Shown: positions 1 through 14,400 of the stretch, piece by piece
Layout: each line of letters begins with the position of its first letter
Numbering within the stretch: the stretch's first letter is position 1
Position numbers and translations under genes: made by a program
Notes under the pieces: generated by a model
What the model was told of the DNA's origin: nothing
The model's input: only the letters and a program-made list of their open reading frames with translations
Databases searched by the model: none
Origin: Ascaris suum
Lineage: Eukaryota > Nematoda > Chromadorea > Rhabditida > Ascarididae
Direction of reading: 5' to 3'
Assembly (NCBI GenBank): GCA_013433145.1
Contig: CM024185.1
Span: 6,489,001-6,553,000, forward strand
Length of the DNA: 64,000 nt

Positions 1-960
1 ATTTGTTCACTAATAAGGTGCATATTTGATAAAGTTTTAGACCGTGAAAGTAGTGTGCTTCTTATAAAGTCTCATCGGTGAAGTGGTTGGCATGAGCTTT
101 GTTTTTAGATTTCTGAAACACATAGATACAAGGAATTGGTGCTCAACCACTCTGAAGGAGAATATCTTGTAATTGGGGAGGGGAGAAGATTCGTAGGTGC
201 GGCATTTGACAAATATCAAGTGCATCTAGCTGCCTCCCACCTCCCATAGACAATCTTGTTCGTAGGATTCCACCCCTGAAAATTCTGCTGAATATGATAA
301 GCTGGTAGTACGCATCCCCTCTACTTTCAAATGCGCGATCCGGCTGCATCGCTGCATGACAAGGATATGATCTGATGTTCATGCACCCATGCTCCCTCAT
401 TCCTTACGTTCTACCCTCCCAGGGAGAAAAGCACCTACTGGTAGGAACCCATCATTTACAGAAAATATGCTCGCTATACTTTTTAAATTATGTGCAGTCT
501 GATAACTGTCGGGTCAGTCTGTCAGCCCCGTCTTAACCCTTGCGTACAACATTACTTGTGTGATCCAAAGCAGAAAAGCCTTCACTGAGGTTTCATTCTA
601 GTGAAACATCTTCTTACTTAAGGCTTATGTCGAATAAATGCGACACAAAAACTTCCCAAACAACAGCAACTGCGGTGAAACAGACAACGTTATCATGCAA
701 GCTCCCGCAACAGTCTGCGTTATTACTGCAACCGAAAATCTGTTGAGGTAAATCACCCCATAGCATCATAGTACCACGTCGTCCCTATGCAGCTTAGGTG
801 CTTTCTGTAGCAGCAAGCATCACATAACATAAACCTGCGCTCAGAAAATCGATACATTTAACTTCACATGTACAAACAATGATCATTTCATTTAAAAAGC
901 GACGCGATGTCTTTTCAGAAACGACATGCAGAACCATGTCCTAGACTTAACACGGGGTGC

Positions 961-1890
961 AGCAACACATTAAGAAATGACCAGCATCGGCGTCCGACTC
1001 TTTTAAATTCCGATCCCCTTTGCGCTGATAGCCCATCCGTTTGGGACCCCCCCCCCCCCCCATTGAGATGCAATTTGCTAGAAAGATTTATGCAGCACTG
1101 CAATACCTTCAGCTTTTCCTATCACTGTTGCCAAATTAAGAACTGAATTAGGAAAGCCATGGAGCATTCTCTGTTGCAATAAATGAGACGATGAGTGACG
1201 CAGTACGCATCCATGGACCCTCTTCACCAATTTTGCGGATGCTTCTGATGGGAATGTAATAGCACACCCGACCATACTGACATAAATGCCGAATCCTTCC
1301 CAAGTGCCGTCTATTAAGCTGTTTCGCTTAATACGGAAGGAGCATGAGAGAAAGTTAATTTCTCATGCTTATTCCTGATCGTGTAGCGAATTGAAAGGGA
1401 TATTATTTCTATTTATCATCTTTTGAGATTTTGTTGACGCCGTTTTTATTACTCTCTTCTAACTCGATTTATGTTTCGATTTTCAAAAATTCCTTTTAGC
1501 CAATAAGCATGAGAAATTAACTTTCTCTCATGGCCCTTTTGTATTAAGCGAGTCGGCACTTGCGGAAGGATGAGGCAGCTACGTTATTGTGATCGGATGT
1601 GCTATTACATTCCCATCAGAAGCATCCGCAAAATTGGTGAAGAGGGTCCATGGATGCGTATTGCATCACCCACCGTCTGCATTGCTTTCCTAATTCAGTT
1701 CTTAATTTGGCAACAGTGATAGGAAAAGCTGAAGGTGTTACAGTGCTGCATGAATCTTTCTAGCAAATTGCATCCCAACGGGGGGAGGGGGGGCGGCTGT
1801 CCCAAAGAGTGGGCTATTAGGGCAAAGGGGTCAGAACTTAAAACAGCCGGATGCGGAAGCCGATCGTTTCTTAATGTATTGTACTAACCT
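961..1890. repeat. Large foldback (inverted-repeat) element
   Basis: Two long arms, about 961-1375 and 1503-1890, are reverse complements of each other at high but imperfect identity, around a loop of roughly 125 nt. Anchor pairs: GATGCAATTTGCTAGAAAG near 1065 pairs with the sequence near 1757; GCATCCATGGACCCTC near 1207 pairs with 1646; GGAATGTAATAGCACA near 1250 pairs with 1597; the AT-rich stretch near 1345 pairs with 1505 and is itself self-complementary. A C15 run (1047-1061) sits opposite two shorter G runs (about 1780-1797). No transposase ORF is present, so this looks like a non-autonomous MITE or foldback. Its exact ends and target duplication could not be fixed by eye. Confidence 0.85.
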
Positions 1891-2403
1891 TATTAATCAG
1901 TCTTCGATGTTACATACCGAAATATTTAGGCGCCATTTCTCCGAGAGAACAGCAGTCGGGTTTAAAGCTTTCGATCGTTTAAGAACGGTCTCTTCTAATC
2001 AGTCTCGGAAACGCTAACCTCTCCACCGGTAATCTGACAATCTTAAAGGATCGCCTACATTATTCGAAAGTGGCATTCGCTAAATAAATAATCGGAGTGC
2101 AGTGCTCCCTAAACTACTCAATCCGTACATTTAAAAACACATATACTACATGCACACAATCGTATTAAAAAGTTTCCATTTCCAAACATTTTGGCACACC
2201 TTCGCCAAAAAGTACTTCCAAACTTCTGCTTCAAGCAGTCAAGTATATTTTATGGATTGCTGATAGTCTAGGGAATCCTGAATAACTCGCTGGAGTTATA
2301 AATCAAAAATAAAATCAGACTGTATACTTAAGTACTAAATTTGCACCACACTCACATAACAAACCTTATACAACTAGGGACGAACAACAACTTTAGGTTC
2401 AAA
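1891..2403. other. Noncoding 3' flank of the LET-99-like gene
   Basis: AT-rich sequence between the foldback and the stop codon of the minus-strand gene. No ORF or convincing splice site was found. It should hold the 3' UTR and poly(A) site of the upstream minus-strand gene, but no clear signal could be singled out. Confidence 0.4.
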
Positions 2404-5400
2404 TCATTTAAAATTGAAATTCCTCAGTCTATGAAGAATGCCTGGAGTTCGTGGCTTCCTTGGCCTAAGTTTTGGTGACGGAAATCGCTTCTCGTATATC
2501 TGTGGGTACGTCTTCTTGAACTGAAATAAAAAGAATAAGCGGATGCATCACACAAAAGTACTTAATTTCCATCTCACTGTTCACTAACACTTCTCTCCAT
2601 TAGGTTTGCTTCAATCCTTAGCTTTACTACTGTTTCAATTTTGCTGCTAGCTGGTCACATCCACTAGTTATTAGCTAGAGTGGAATTAATGCAACTTCCC
2701 ATGCTGCAATTCTTTAGCAACTTTCTCTTATCCCCTGGATAGGTAGACAATGCATTAAATGCGATTAATAACGGCTACTTCTTTGGAACAGAACTGACTG
2801 CATCTATACTACACTTTTTGAAAACAATTAAGGTAAATGTGACAGTATGCCCTTCGTTTTCACTAACTAAAAAAGGTTTGAGAATGCAACAAAACGAAAT
2901 GCCATATTTATATCACCAAACCAACAGAATAAACACGTTGTCTACTCACTTTTTTGAGCTGTTTCTTTCGTTCATCAACAGAGAGATTCTCATTGGCGAC
3001 GATTTCGTTAAGAAGAGTGAGTAGGTGCGATTCGATGCCCCGCTCTCTTTGCTCGTCATATTCCTTCAGTTCTATCGGCTCACAGTACTGCAACCTAGGG
3101 CGTCCGCTACTGCTCAAAGCATCCTCCTTTCTTTCGTTTGGTAAAGCTACCTGAATGCAGCAACGCTAGTACTTCCATTGGCCCTCTGAAACCCTGAATC
3201 TCAGCCGAATCCGATTTTTGTGGTAGCTTTCTGACTCAAAAAGAACATTCTTTATATACTTCAAGTGGAAAATGCGGAAGAACTATTTTTTTAGACACAA
3301 TCAGGGCATAAAAAATTCCTTATTGCATCAAGAAACGTTCTCCTAAAAAATGACAAATCTGTTATCTGTACAAATACCTAATAATCTCCTAAAATTGAAC
3401 GGTGCAGAACTTATAATCACAACTTGTGACAGTGCAAACGAGACAAAATTGAGCGTGACATCACTTTGGAAGATGGCTTCTTTAAACATCGTATGAAACA
3501 ATAGTGAAAGGGAAGAGCGGACTTATAGAATATACAGAATTTCTCATAAAAAGCTGCCTTTACTTGTATTTCACTTTGATTTCATAAAAAACAAATTAAG
3601 TCAATCAAAAATTAAGATGACAAATAAGTTTAGGCAAAAGCTCAACCCGTTATCGAACTGATGTGTTGACTAGAAACATCGCCGCCTCCCTGGAATCATG
3701 CACTGTTGAAAGCTAAATATTTGTTTGACTGATCGATCCATCTTCAACTAAGACTCCATTTGGATTTGGAAACTAGCTCGAGCACAAATAGAAAACAAAC
3801 TTTTTGTTGTCGTCGATATGTGATCCTTTCAGTGACATCCGCTTTGAATGTAGCCGGCACAGAGAAAAGCTCGCTCTCGTTGTCCACCAAAAATGTTACG
3901 ATATGTAGGCACTGCACCGGACTTATCAGATCGGACTCCACTATTATACTCTCCGACAGACGTTCCAGCACCTAGAAGCAAAAATTTACAAACGAAAAAA
4001 AATATTTCATCATGAAGTGCATGGGATAAGAATAAAGTAAACTCCTAAAGTGCCGATCTCGATTAGATATAATATCACATTCTTTCAAATACTCATAAAT
4101 ACGAAAGGGCGAAATGCAATAAAAAGTAAAGATCGACATGTTTTCTCAAAAATGTCCAACAGCTCGGCAAATGAACGAAACTTCACCATCCCAATGCATC
4201 ACAGAATGATTCTTGTTCTTACTTCACTACCACCAATTAAAACTTGCGGGACCATGCATATCACTGTTATGATGGTCTGCAAATCCGTATCAAAAACAAG
4301 GGCGCGAGCATAATCAAATCTAAAAGCCATACTACCTTTGTATCATGTTGGTATTACTTCTCGTTCAATTTCTTACTGAATAATACTTGGGACAGTCATT
4401 GCAGTTACTCTCTTTTGTGATTTCACGTGCGCATTTTAAAGCAATCTGTGTCACCAACCAATAAAGTTGCTGAAAAATATATAAAAACATATTGCAAGTT
4501 GTTGAAAATGCTGTCAACTAAAACCAACTTAACGGCGTAAAATAAAATCTCAAAGTTCAATTTATAAATTAGCCTAAAACGTCACACATCCCGTTTCTAC
4601 AGTCTTTATTGACTGCTTTGCCTTCTCACAGTCTTCAAGGCTTATAAAAGCATTCATAGAAGCTTAAGTCACTATATTCTGAAGAATCGAACTTTCGATG
4701 ACTTCTACTTAGGACAATCAAGATTGTGAAAAACACTACAAAGTGTACAAAACACTACCTGGAGGACCTTAGAGGATGAATAGACGTATGTGGGATCGGA
4801 TGGAAGTCCACCAGACCGGGGGGGGGGGGTAGGTAATATTGGTGTAATTTAATGCAGTTTCCCATGCTTGTCAGTGAAAATCAAAAAGAACGAAGCGCAT
4901 ATCTAAATGTACAAACATGAGCTAAATCTCTGTGTTAAATAAAGGGAGCTTCGTTTTTCAATCGATGAAAAGACAAGAACTCCTCACGATACAGTCTCGT
5001 TTAGCAACGACTTTCAAACAACATTTAGCCGCTTTTTTTTGCAAAGGATCCCCGTTCTCTACATATATTACTACTTTAAATTACACCAATACTACGTGTT
5101 ACTCCCGGCCTGGTGGTCTTCGATGAGACCCCACATACGTCTACTCATCTTCTGAGGTCCTCCTGACAGTGCAGCCGATCAGGAAAGCGTACTAAACAAT
5201 GAAATACAGCCAACCACATATCGATTCTCGCGATTAACGTCCAGTCGAAGGCAGTGATTCTTGCAAATGCGTCGCATGAACCTTACTAGATAATGAAGAC
5301 GACGTCGAGTGGGTGGGGAGATCGTCAGTAGAACTAATGCGACGCACCAAATCAAATCTGATTCGTCCTCAGCCGCGATCCCTACAAAGCATCATCAACA

Positions 5401-8400
5401 CTCACCTTAAACTCTAAATGAACAGACGTTGACCCATTATAAGCAAAAAACAGGGACAATCTCCACCCCCAACTAAGTAATCTCCGAGTGACAAAAAATT
5501 CAGCAATTGAAATAAAAGAACCCAGTAAACCGATGTACCAAGAAAAGCAATCGAAGACAAAGCGAAGTCAAAAATAAGCCTCGGGCAGAAGCTGTATAAT
5601 GACAATGAAGTGCCAAATTTCCGTTTTTCTAAGAAGTCGCAAAATGCACTTCGGGAGCAGTCGAATGCTTTTCAACCGCCAGTGACTACGTAATTAACAG
5701 CGGCATAAGTTATTCTCCTCCTAATTCTAGCAGAAGCGATAACCACCACCTCCCTATCAAAAATTAGACGAAGATATATATTTGAATTGCTTCCGACACA
5801 AAGCTGGAGCAGTGCCATCCCACTGAATTTTCATGCAAAACCATAACTTACCTCTAAATTTAGCAGAAATATCCCAGAACTCTACATGAAATTACCCTAG
5901 AAAACAGGATGTGAGGTGATGAGGAGGAAGGGGAACGAAACAATCTAATAATCAAAGGAATGCTCATCAACGAATTCAAAGAGCTTGAACAACACTGGAT
6001 TTTGATCAACAGTGAGCAGCACTTCTGAATACATACGTTCCAAGACAATAACGGATTTAGAGTAATAAAAAATAGTGGCATAATAAACGACTTCAAGCAA
6101 ATTCATAAGCACAACAACAAGACTGGAGAAAATTGTATAGAGGCGACTCACAAGGAAATGCAAAAAAACCTCGCCCATATATGAACGTTTCAAATGAATA
6201 AACATAATAAACACAAGCCGGTAATGGCTTTCTTTCATATTTTTAAACCCTAAATTCTGTCATACTTCTCGAATATGTTATCGAATTGAACATCACCTAA
6301 TTATTGTTACTTGATTTCAGAATTAGAACTCCATGAAAGAAAAGAAAGAATTAGAAACCTGCAACAAGTGGGCTCAAGCCCAATCTCGGCGTTTTGAGAA
6401 GGGAAGAGGATGAAATTGAATAAACCCTATGTGGGGGTGTATTGGCTGTTTTTAACGTTGTCGCCGTCGTCAGCTCACATACTCGCTGCAGCAACTCTGG
6501 ACTTCTGTAGAGTCCTGGAAGGCGCGCCAAAACCGACTCGTATTCCTTCACTTCAATTCAGACGATTAATTTTACGTAATTGAAGACAGCTGCTAGTGTT
6601 GAAGGATTGCAAAAGATAAGCAATGAAATTGCGTAACTTCTAGAAAACAGTAATGAGCCGTTAGCCCAACAAAGGCTGCATATTCTTACGAAAAGATCCT
6701 GCAGTCCATTTGCGTCACACCTTGTTTAACCACTTTGCTTCTCTCTAAGCAAACTTTTGTGAGACGCATGATAGGTTTGTGTTGGGATCACTAAGGCTCA
6801 ATGATTTCTGAGCCTCGACTGCGATTTTCGAACGTTCCAAAGGCATCTACAATGCTCTACCCCTCGCCCACACTATTGTTCTAAGGCCTCTCCATCACCC
6901 AGCACAACTCATGCATTACAGATTTGCAACAATAAAACTAGAACATGCCTTTCCCACATTTGGCACTGCGCATATCGAGCGGTGAGTCAACCTTCCCATT
7001 TGCTAAGAGACAACGCATGCCGAATCTTGATCAAAAATGATTCCATTCCGAATTCCTTCTAATTTGTTAAGAAATCATCTAAGCGCGAAGGCGTTACTAT
7101 CAAAGACTAACCAACTCGCTTTTGCTCACACTTATGAGCTGACATTTCAAAAGTGAGATAAGCTTAGATGCCCGTCTTTTTCGACGACATCATGCACATA
7201 CAGACTGGAATCATCGTCGAAAGCGAACCTATCCATAACCAACTAGCTTCAAGAGAAACAATGTACAACAAATGTTTGTATAAATCACAAAATGTATAAA
7301 TAAATAAGCGCTGCTTCTAATAAAATACTAAACATACACATATTGTCGTCGTTCCCTGGATGAACTGATCTGCGTGATCGTGTAAACGAAGACATACCAG
7401 GTGAGCATGAAGTGCCATCTTCAAGTTGCGAGTGAACACGACGCATGGATTGCATTGTGGCAACGCTACCCCGTACAAGTGAGGCTCTCATAAATGTGCA
7501 TGGCGTCATTTCATAGTTCACCTGAAAATGATCCGCAGCCAGTAGTGCTTAAGACGCCCAAATCAAAAATTACAATTCTCTTTATGTAATGATTCGTCAT
7601 CAATAAGCCTCGTGCACGTTTTCAAAGAATCGTCGTCAGTGAACACACACACATACAAAAAAAAACAAAGAATCGCCACACAAAAAAAACAGGAGAGCGA
7701 CACTCTGTTTCATACGTGCACAAAAAATTACCTCCATACCTGCGCAATCACCAAAAATCGTGGACGATATTTAACATTATTGTTTCAATAAAACTGCAAG
7801 GTTTCATATCAATATACGGAATTTCGTAGTTCTCGACAGATTTCAAGAGGATAAAGGCCAAAGTTGCAACTAAAAACAATATGTCGTCAGCAAAGAAATT
7901 CATCCAGAGACTTCAAGCAAATACCATTTCGATTTCCGCCGCCATTTTTATGGGTCATGCAAATGTCTTGGACATGCAAATGTTATGTACTACAGGCATT
8001 TCTGATCATCATCTACCGTCTCTATAGATGTAACCGACCTGGTGACAGCTATTTCGTGCACTAAAAAGCTCAAAAAACCTGCCACGCACCTTTACCGCAA
8101 CTACCTTCAGGTTCACTCATAAAGTGGTAAGGCATCAAGTGCTGGCACCACATACGACTTCCCAATCAGCTTTTTTCACAGCGCTATGGCTCAACAAGAA
8201 ATCCGTGACATCTCGCAACAGTGATACTGATTATGCACAAACCTGGCCTTAGAAATTAAAGAATAAATAACAATGGCTGAGATAGACAAGCTGCATACCT
8301 GTTGCACACTTGAAGGCTGCTCCTCGGGGACTGTATTCGAATTGGCACACCGCATTAAAGGTGTATTGTCATTCCGAGCTCTCGTTTCCGTGTTGCCTTC

Positions 8401-11400
8401 AATACACGACAACACAATATAAGTAAAGCCAAAATAAAGAGTTATAATTCTGCTGATTATATCAAACGAACAATAGTTTACTGTTATGACAGCATTATCA
8501 GAGCAATTTATCGAACGAGCTGAATGCTTCATTGAACATCGCAGTGATCCATAGATAAAACGGTGTGACACTTTTAATGACTTCCAATGAGAAGTGACTT
8601 AATCTAACGAACGACTGGTCGCAGCACATAAAACCTTAGTGCAATATTGTCCACTGAGTATATGGCAGATCAGCCGCCTAATAACGCAATATAATTGATT
8701 TAAACCCTCTCCTATAAAATGAAAAAAATAGACGCCTCATTGGTAAAAAGCACTGTAGGCATCAAAATGAAACCAAACCGATTATTTGCCATGAAGCCCT
8801 CCCCCCTTTCATCTGTAGCAAAAATGCACAACACAGAGAAGATTTACTTTGTTATTTAACCAATAAATTTACAAGAAATATTAGAGTGATTATAATTAAT
8901 GCATCCGGCAGATATTCCGCGAACGACTAAGTGGGACTACAATCGCGTAGGAAAAGTTATTCACTATGAGGTTTCGTAACGTTCGGTTTACTTCTGTGGT
9001 TTCGTAACGTACATAAAGTTCAACTACAGCCTCTCATACGTGTTCTCCATGATGTTAAACCAATCCAGAGCCACATTACTTAAAAAGCCAACAATGGTTA
9101 GTTGAAACTTCAAAGGACGAATATGTCAAAATACTCGTAAACTTTTCTTTCAGAGAAATTGTTCGAACATAGCAAAACTGCAAAAAGAGCCCGAAATACT
9201 GACCAGCAATTTACTGAGATTCGATCATGCAAAACATTTTCTGAAGCTTTTTCAGGAGAAGGACAACCTGATCGACAGCTAATCTAATGGGCGCATATGG
9301 TCTGCTGAGAAGCAGCAGTTGGCTCTGGAAGAGTACTTCACATTCAATTCCAAAAACGTCAATCATCTCCAGTTCTGGGATAAGAAAAAATATCCCCAAG
9401 ACAATCTCGCCACCTCCTGGATCTTCATCCAGTTTTCCTCGCAGATCCCGCGGCACTTATCAAGCAATAAAACTCACTCATTGGCGAGATGACCAGTGGC
9501 AATGAGGTGTTGCGTGCCCGGATCACGCTGACAATGTTCAATATTGCGACCGCCAGTAGTGTAGGCAGCAATGGGCATCCCTTAACGAAGTGTTCGCACA
9601 CATTCTCGAAAACGTTCAATTCGAATCCTTCATACTGTTTGTCGGCAAATTTGCGATCAAATGGCCAATGAGCCAAGTATCGCATCATCGCTATCAAATA
9701 CGTTGACAGACCATCTAAAACAACTGCGGAAAAGGCATATAAGAAAATACACCTATTTATTACCTCAGTGAAGCACATTGTGCATCTTCCATCAAACTCT
9801 CCGTAAAAAGAGACAAGTTTTCAAGTCGTTCACACTCCAATTTTTCCTCGTTGAAAAGGTTGGAAGGGAAAGAATAAGAAGAGTATCATACCCCTCAATA
9901 TTAGTTTCATCCATGCAACCACACGGCAAATCTGACATCGCTACTGAACTGGTCTGATGATAGCAAATCATAAGTGACATGCTGAAGTAACGTCCAGAGA
10001 CAATAAGTAAATCTAACGATATCAACGGTTCATACTGGTAAAAAAACACAACGGAAAATAAACCCGCTCGAGTGAATGCTGATGTGAAGCGTACGAATAT
10101 CTCTAGTCACTAATGAAGAGAAAAACTGAAAAACTGCTTAACAGAAGTGCTCTCAAAGTCGACCATTAGTGGAAAAATACAATAAATCTTTACTCGAGTC
10201 GGAGTATTCACTATGCTCTATTACTCGGAGTACTATGGTCGGAGTATATTCACTAAAACTTATTAAGTCATAACCGAGATTTTACTAGGAGACCGAGAGG
10301 CATTAAATACAAATATTTCGCTTCGATGCATTGAAGATTTCTGCAGGGGTTTTGCCTCGACAAGTACTTTAAACCGCGAGCTCGCCACTGCCTCCCCCTT
10401 TCACGCCCCATTTCTTACTCTGCTCCGTCCAACAAAATCTGCCATCCTCCTCCGCCCCCCCCCCCTCCAAAAAAAATGCGCAGATGGGATTGCATACGTT
10501 TTGTATGCTTGTTCGAAAATGGCAACACAAACCGTCTTCCTCTCTCACGTAGACGATTCCCTTCTTGCCAACTCTCTCACAGTTCCACTTCACATCGCAG
10601 CCCGAAAATTCGAAATCGAAAACACTATCCAGAGAATTTAGACGCAGCATCGTCCGTAACCTGTAACTGCGCACACCTCATATTCGACCTTTTCAAAATA
10701 ACTGCAATGATATCGACTAAACTTTGCCAATCTAGTACAGGTAATCGGTTGCTCGTTGAATAAAAGGTTAGCAAAAAAAAGCAAATTAGAAAGTTGAGGT
10801 ATTGGTTGAGGCAAAAAAAAGCAAAGTTTTGGTCCAAAAAAGTAGACGAGAAAAGCAAAGGAAGCCATCGGTTAAAATCATGCAAGCAGTATATGATGGC
10901 TTCAAGATATATGGCAGAGATGCCATAATAAACATTCAACAGATAAAAACTGCAGCCCCGCTAGATAAAAACCACTTTTTGAAAGGCATGCTCAAAATTG
11001 GTTTAAGTATAGCGTTCGTGCTAATTCAACCGTACATCTGGGATTGGAAAGTGAAAGAAAGCAGCGCAAGTAGCCTGAGTTTCCATAAACAGTAAACAAA
11101 AACAAGCACACTGATGTTTTCTCATAGCTAGTCTCACGTAAAAATTCTCACCTTCCTCTAAGATACTTAGAAAGCGTAAAGAACGTTTCATAAATTTGAT
11201 ATTCTCGATCACTGGTACGTTGATGAATGTTTCACTCCTCAACTTAAAAAAAAAACTTCAAGTTGCAAGAAGAGTTACGAAAAACCAAAGAGGGAACATT
11301 AATAAAACTGATTGCTGATTTGTTTGGCCCAAAAAATTGGCTCGTAGATCTGATTCGTTGCCTTTTTTTTCACCTCTGTGATCGGCTGCTTGTCGATGGA

Positions 11401-14400
11401 AAGAACCCTCTAAAAAACTGCAACATGAAAATTACGTTCTCGCAATCAGCACTCATAAAAAACAAAGAAAGCGTTCTTAGAAAAATTTATATGAAAGCCA
11501 CAGAAAGAATGCACAGGTAAGATGACCTTGACAGGAGGGCATCCTTCCACACATCGCAAATATCCGCCTCTGTAAACGGACATCGCATGATATGCCTCAG
11601 TGAAATCCTCTTCACTTGCTCGGCCACACTCTCCTCCTGCAAGTCCCAAGTCCAATATGTACATCTAATTTGAATCTTTCCTCAAAAACCGCATAACTCG
11701 TCGCCTACAGCAGCGTAATCAAACGACCCCACAATGACAAATGCCAAGGATGCCTGGAAGGACAGCAAGATGTTGGAAGGCTCTAAAAACTAGATTATCC
11801 TCTCATATACTTTTTTGCGCTAAAAGAGATACGCTGTGAGGAAGTACTTCCTTACCTGCGCTGCTTTCACTTTCCAATCCCAGAAGCACGGTTCAATTAG
11901 CACGAACACTACGACAATCGTACTTAAACAAATTTTGAGCATGCTTTTCAAAAATTGGTACTACAGCCTTCAGCAATTGCCCTCAAAACCCTTTAAATCC
12001 TCAACGTCACTTCTGCAAAAGTTCAATAAATATTCAAAATACCACATGGTTGACTTATCATTAAACGACTACGTACAGCTAAAAATGAGGGCACATCCAC
12101 CAAGCGGCCAAAACGTTGATCCTACGATAATATACTGTGCGCGCAAAGTACTTAAAAAAAGCAATACCATATCCATTATAAATATCACAAAGATTTGCGA
12201 CCATGTACGACTAGGTCGTTGAAATTTTTCGTAACAAATGCCTTTAATAAAATTTGCATAAATATTTCCTCTGTGTATTCAACATTGCCTCTCCGGTTAT
12301 AGAAAGCATTCATCAATCAGAACAAATCCACTATGCCTATTGCAATAGAATAACTGAAAGTTTCCTTTTGCTTTTCACCAATAACTTATAGCTATATAAG
12401 CTATTTGAGTTTAAAAAAGCACAAGCCGACTGCCACTTCTCGAAAAAATGCATAAAAGAAACGAACGTTCTAGAAGAAATAAAAAGCATTGAGCTAAACA
12501 AATGTTTAATTTATTATGCGTAATGAAGCATCGAAGTTCAACGTTAGAAAACCCATAACATTACGGTAGACCTCATCTAACGTCTCTGGAACTAAGAATT
12601 CTGGAAGAACCCTCGAGGGCATCCGGAAGGTCAATTGTAACAAAGTTAAAAAGGCATGGAAACAGCTATCGAAAAACACAAGAACCCACCAACTTAGCAT
12701 TCTTCTAATCTTAAAACGGCAAAATATTGTGTTTCCATTCCATCCCGCAGCTCCCATCTTTATCTCTCTCCCTTACAACAACGATTAGATTGAAAAATTT
12801 GGGGGGGGGGGGGGGGGGGAGGAAAAAAACAAAAAACCAAAAGAAATTCTCTTCCAAAATATCACGGCCGATATGCAGAGCAAAGCACTATAATGGGCAC
12901 AAAAAACAACTCATAAGATATCTTGGAATTTCCTATAGGTAACAAAAACAAATAAAACAATAAAGCGATTTTATTTCGAAAAATGTAAGCAAGCGTGGAA
13001 AGATTCAATGAAGTATGGCTGAAATACTGAAAAATAAAAACTTAAAAAATATATGAAAAAAGATTCTAAAGATGGTAATGAATAATCTGTGAGCAAACAT
13101 AAAAAGACGATATTGACAGATCAATAAAGCTGGTCGCTCTCAACTCTTATCCATTCATTCGAATATAAGTTAAAAGTGGCTCAATATCAGAATGAAACAC
13201 ACAGCTCTACTATTGCCGAAACACAATCAGACAAAGCATCATAAAAATATGACATGTCAATATCACAAAGTGAAAGAAAAATGTGTAGAAAAAGCATGCA
13301 AACAATAGAAAAATTAAATAAATGAAGGATATCTTGTTGGGAATTGGTCATATATAACGTGAATATAAACATATAGTTTCTTTGTTACTTTAATGCTGCT
13401 TCTTATTATAAAAAACAAACTTTCATTGAGTTGTGATATATCCTACGAACGCTTCAACAAAGAAAGCGAGGAAAAGTCGTTTGGCGCTTAAGAGTGCTTC
13501 AACAGAAAATTTCGCAAAATATTGCAGCTCAAGCAACAGACTAATCCCAATGTCTTGCGTCAATATTTCATATTCCCCTCCTGCTTCATCTCATTTGCCT
13601 CCTTACAAATATGAAAAAACAAACCTGTTTTTCTTTTCTGGAAATCCTTTCTTCAGCGGAAAGCGGGGTGCTCGGTTGGACCAGTTTGCCAAACGTGCGG
13701 ATACTCTCAGTCGTTCTTACGTCTTGTTGAATGATCGCTGGCTTATTGGCTACTTCAACGAGATCCGAGATAGCTGCATTAAGAGCATCCGCCTTCTCTG
13801 CCTGCCGTGCCACATCCGCCGAGTTTGACTCTTCTTCCGTCTCCTTGAAATTGTAACCGAGTTCCATTCGTTCCAATTCCTTCCTCTCCAACGAATCGTA
13901 CATCTTAAATACAAACAAAAATAAAATTGACTATACCACTGCACTAATTATCAACCACGAATAGATGCTTGTTTATGAAAGTTGAAAACATTACACTCAC
14001 CTAACCTTCAGATTCACAAATGAAGTGCCAGTTAGTGGAGGAAGCCTACACCTTACCTGTCCACTTATCATTTCTCGCGCCTGTAACCTCCTTTTCAACA
14101 AAATATGCGATACGTTGCAAATGTAACGCATGTTCAATTAAATAAGTTTTGCTAGACTGAACTTCAGAAAATATATGTACCCCAATGGTCCAAATCTAAT
14201 CATAGAGAGTCTGAAAATGAAAAATGTGAGACATAAATCGCACCGCCCACAAAACAGCTCAACGATATTATTCTTAAATGTGATGTAAATTGGCTTCTCA
14301 GGATTCCCCAACATACACGGAAAAAGATTTCAGAGTGAAGCGCCCACGATCTTAATCGGCACCTCAGGCGGAACACAGAAGAGGTTGCAAACAAAACTGG

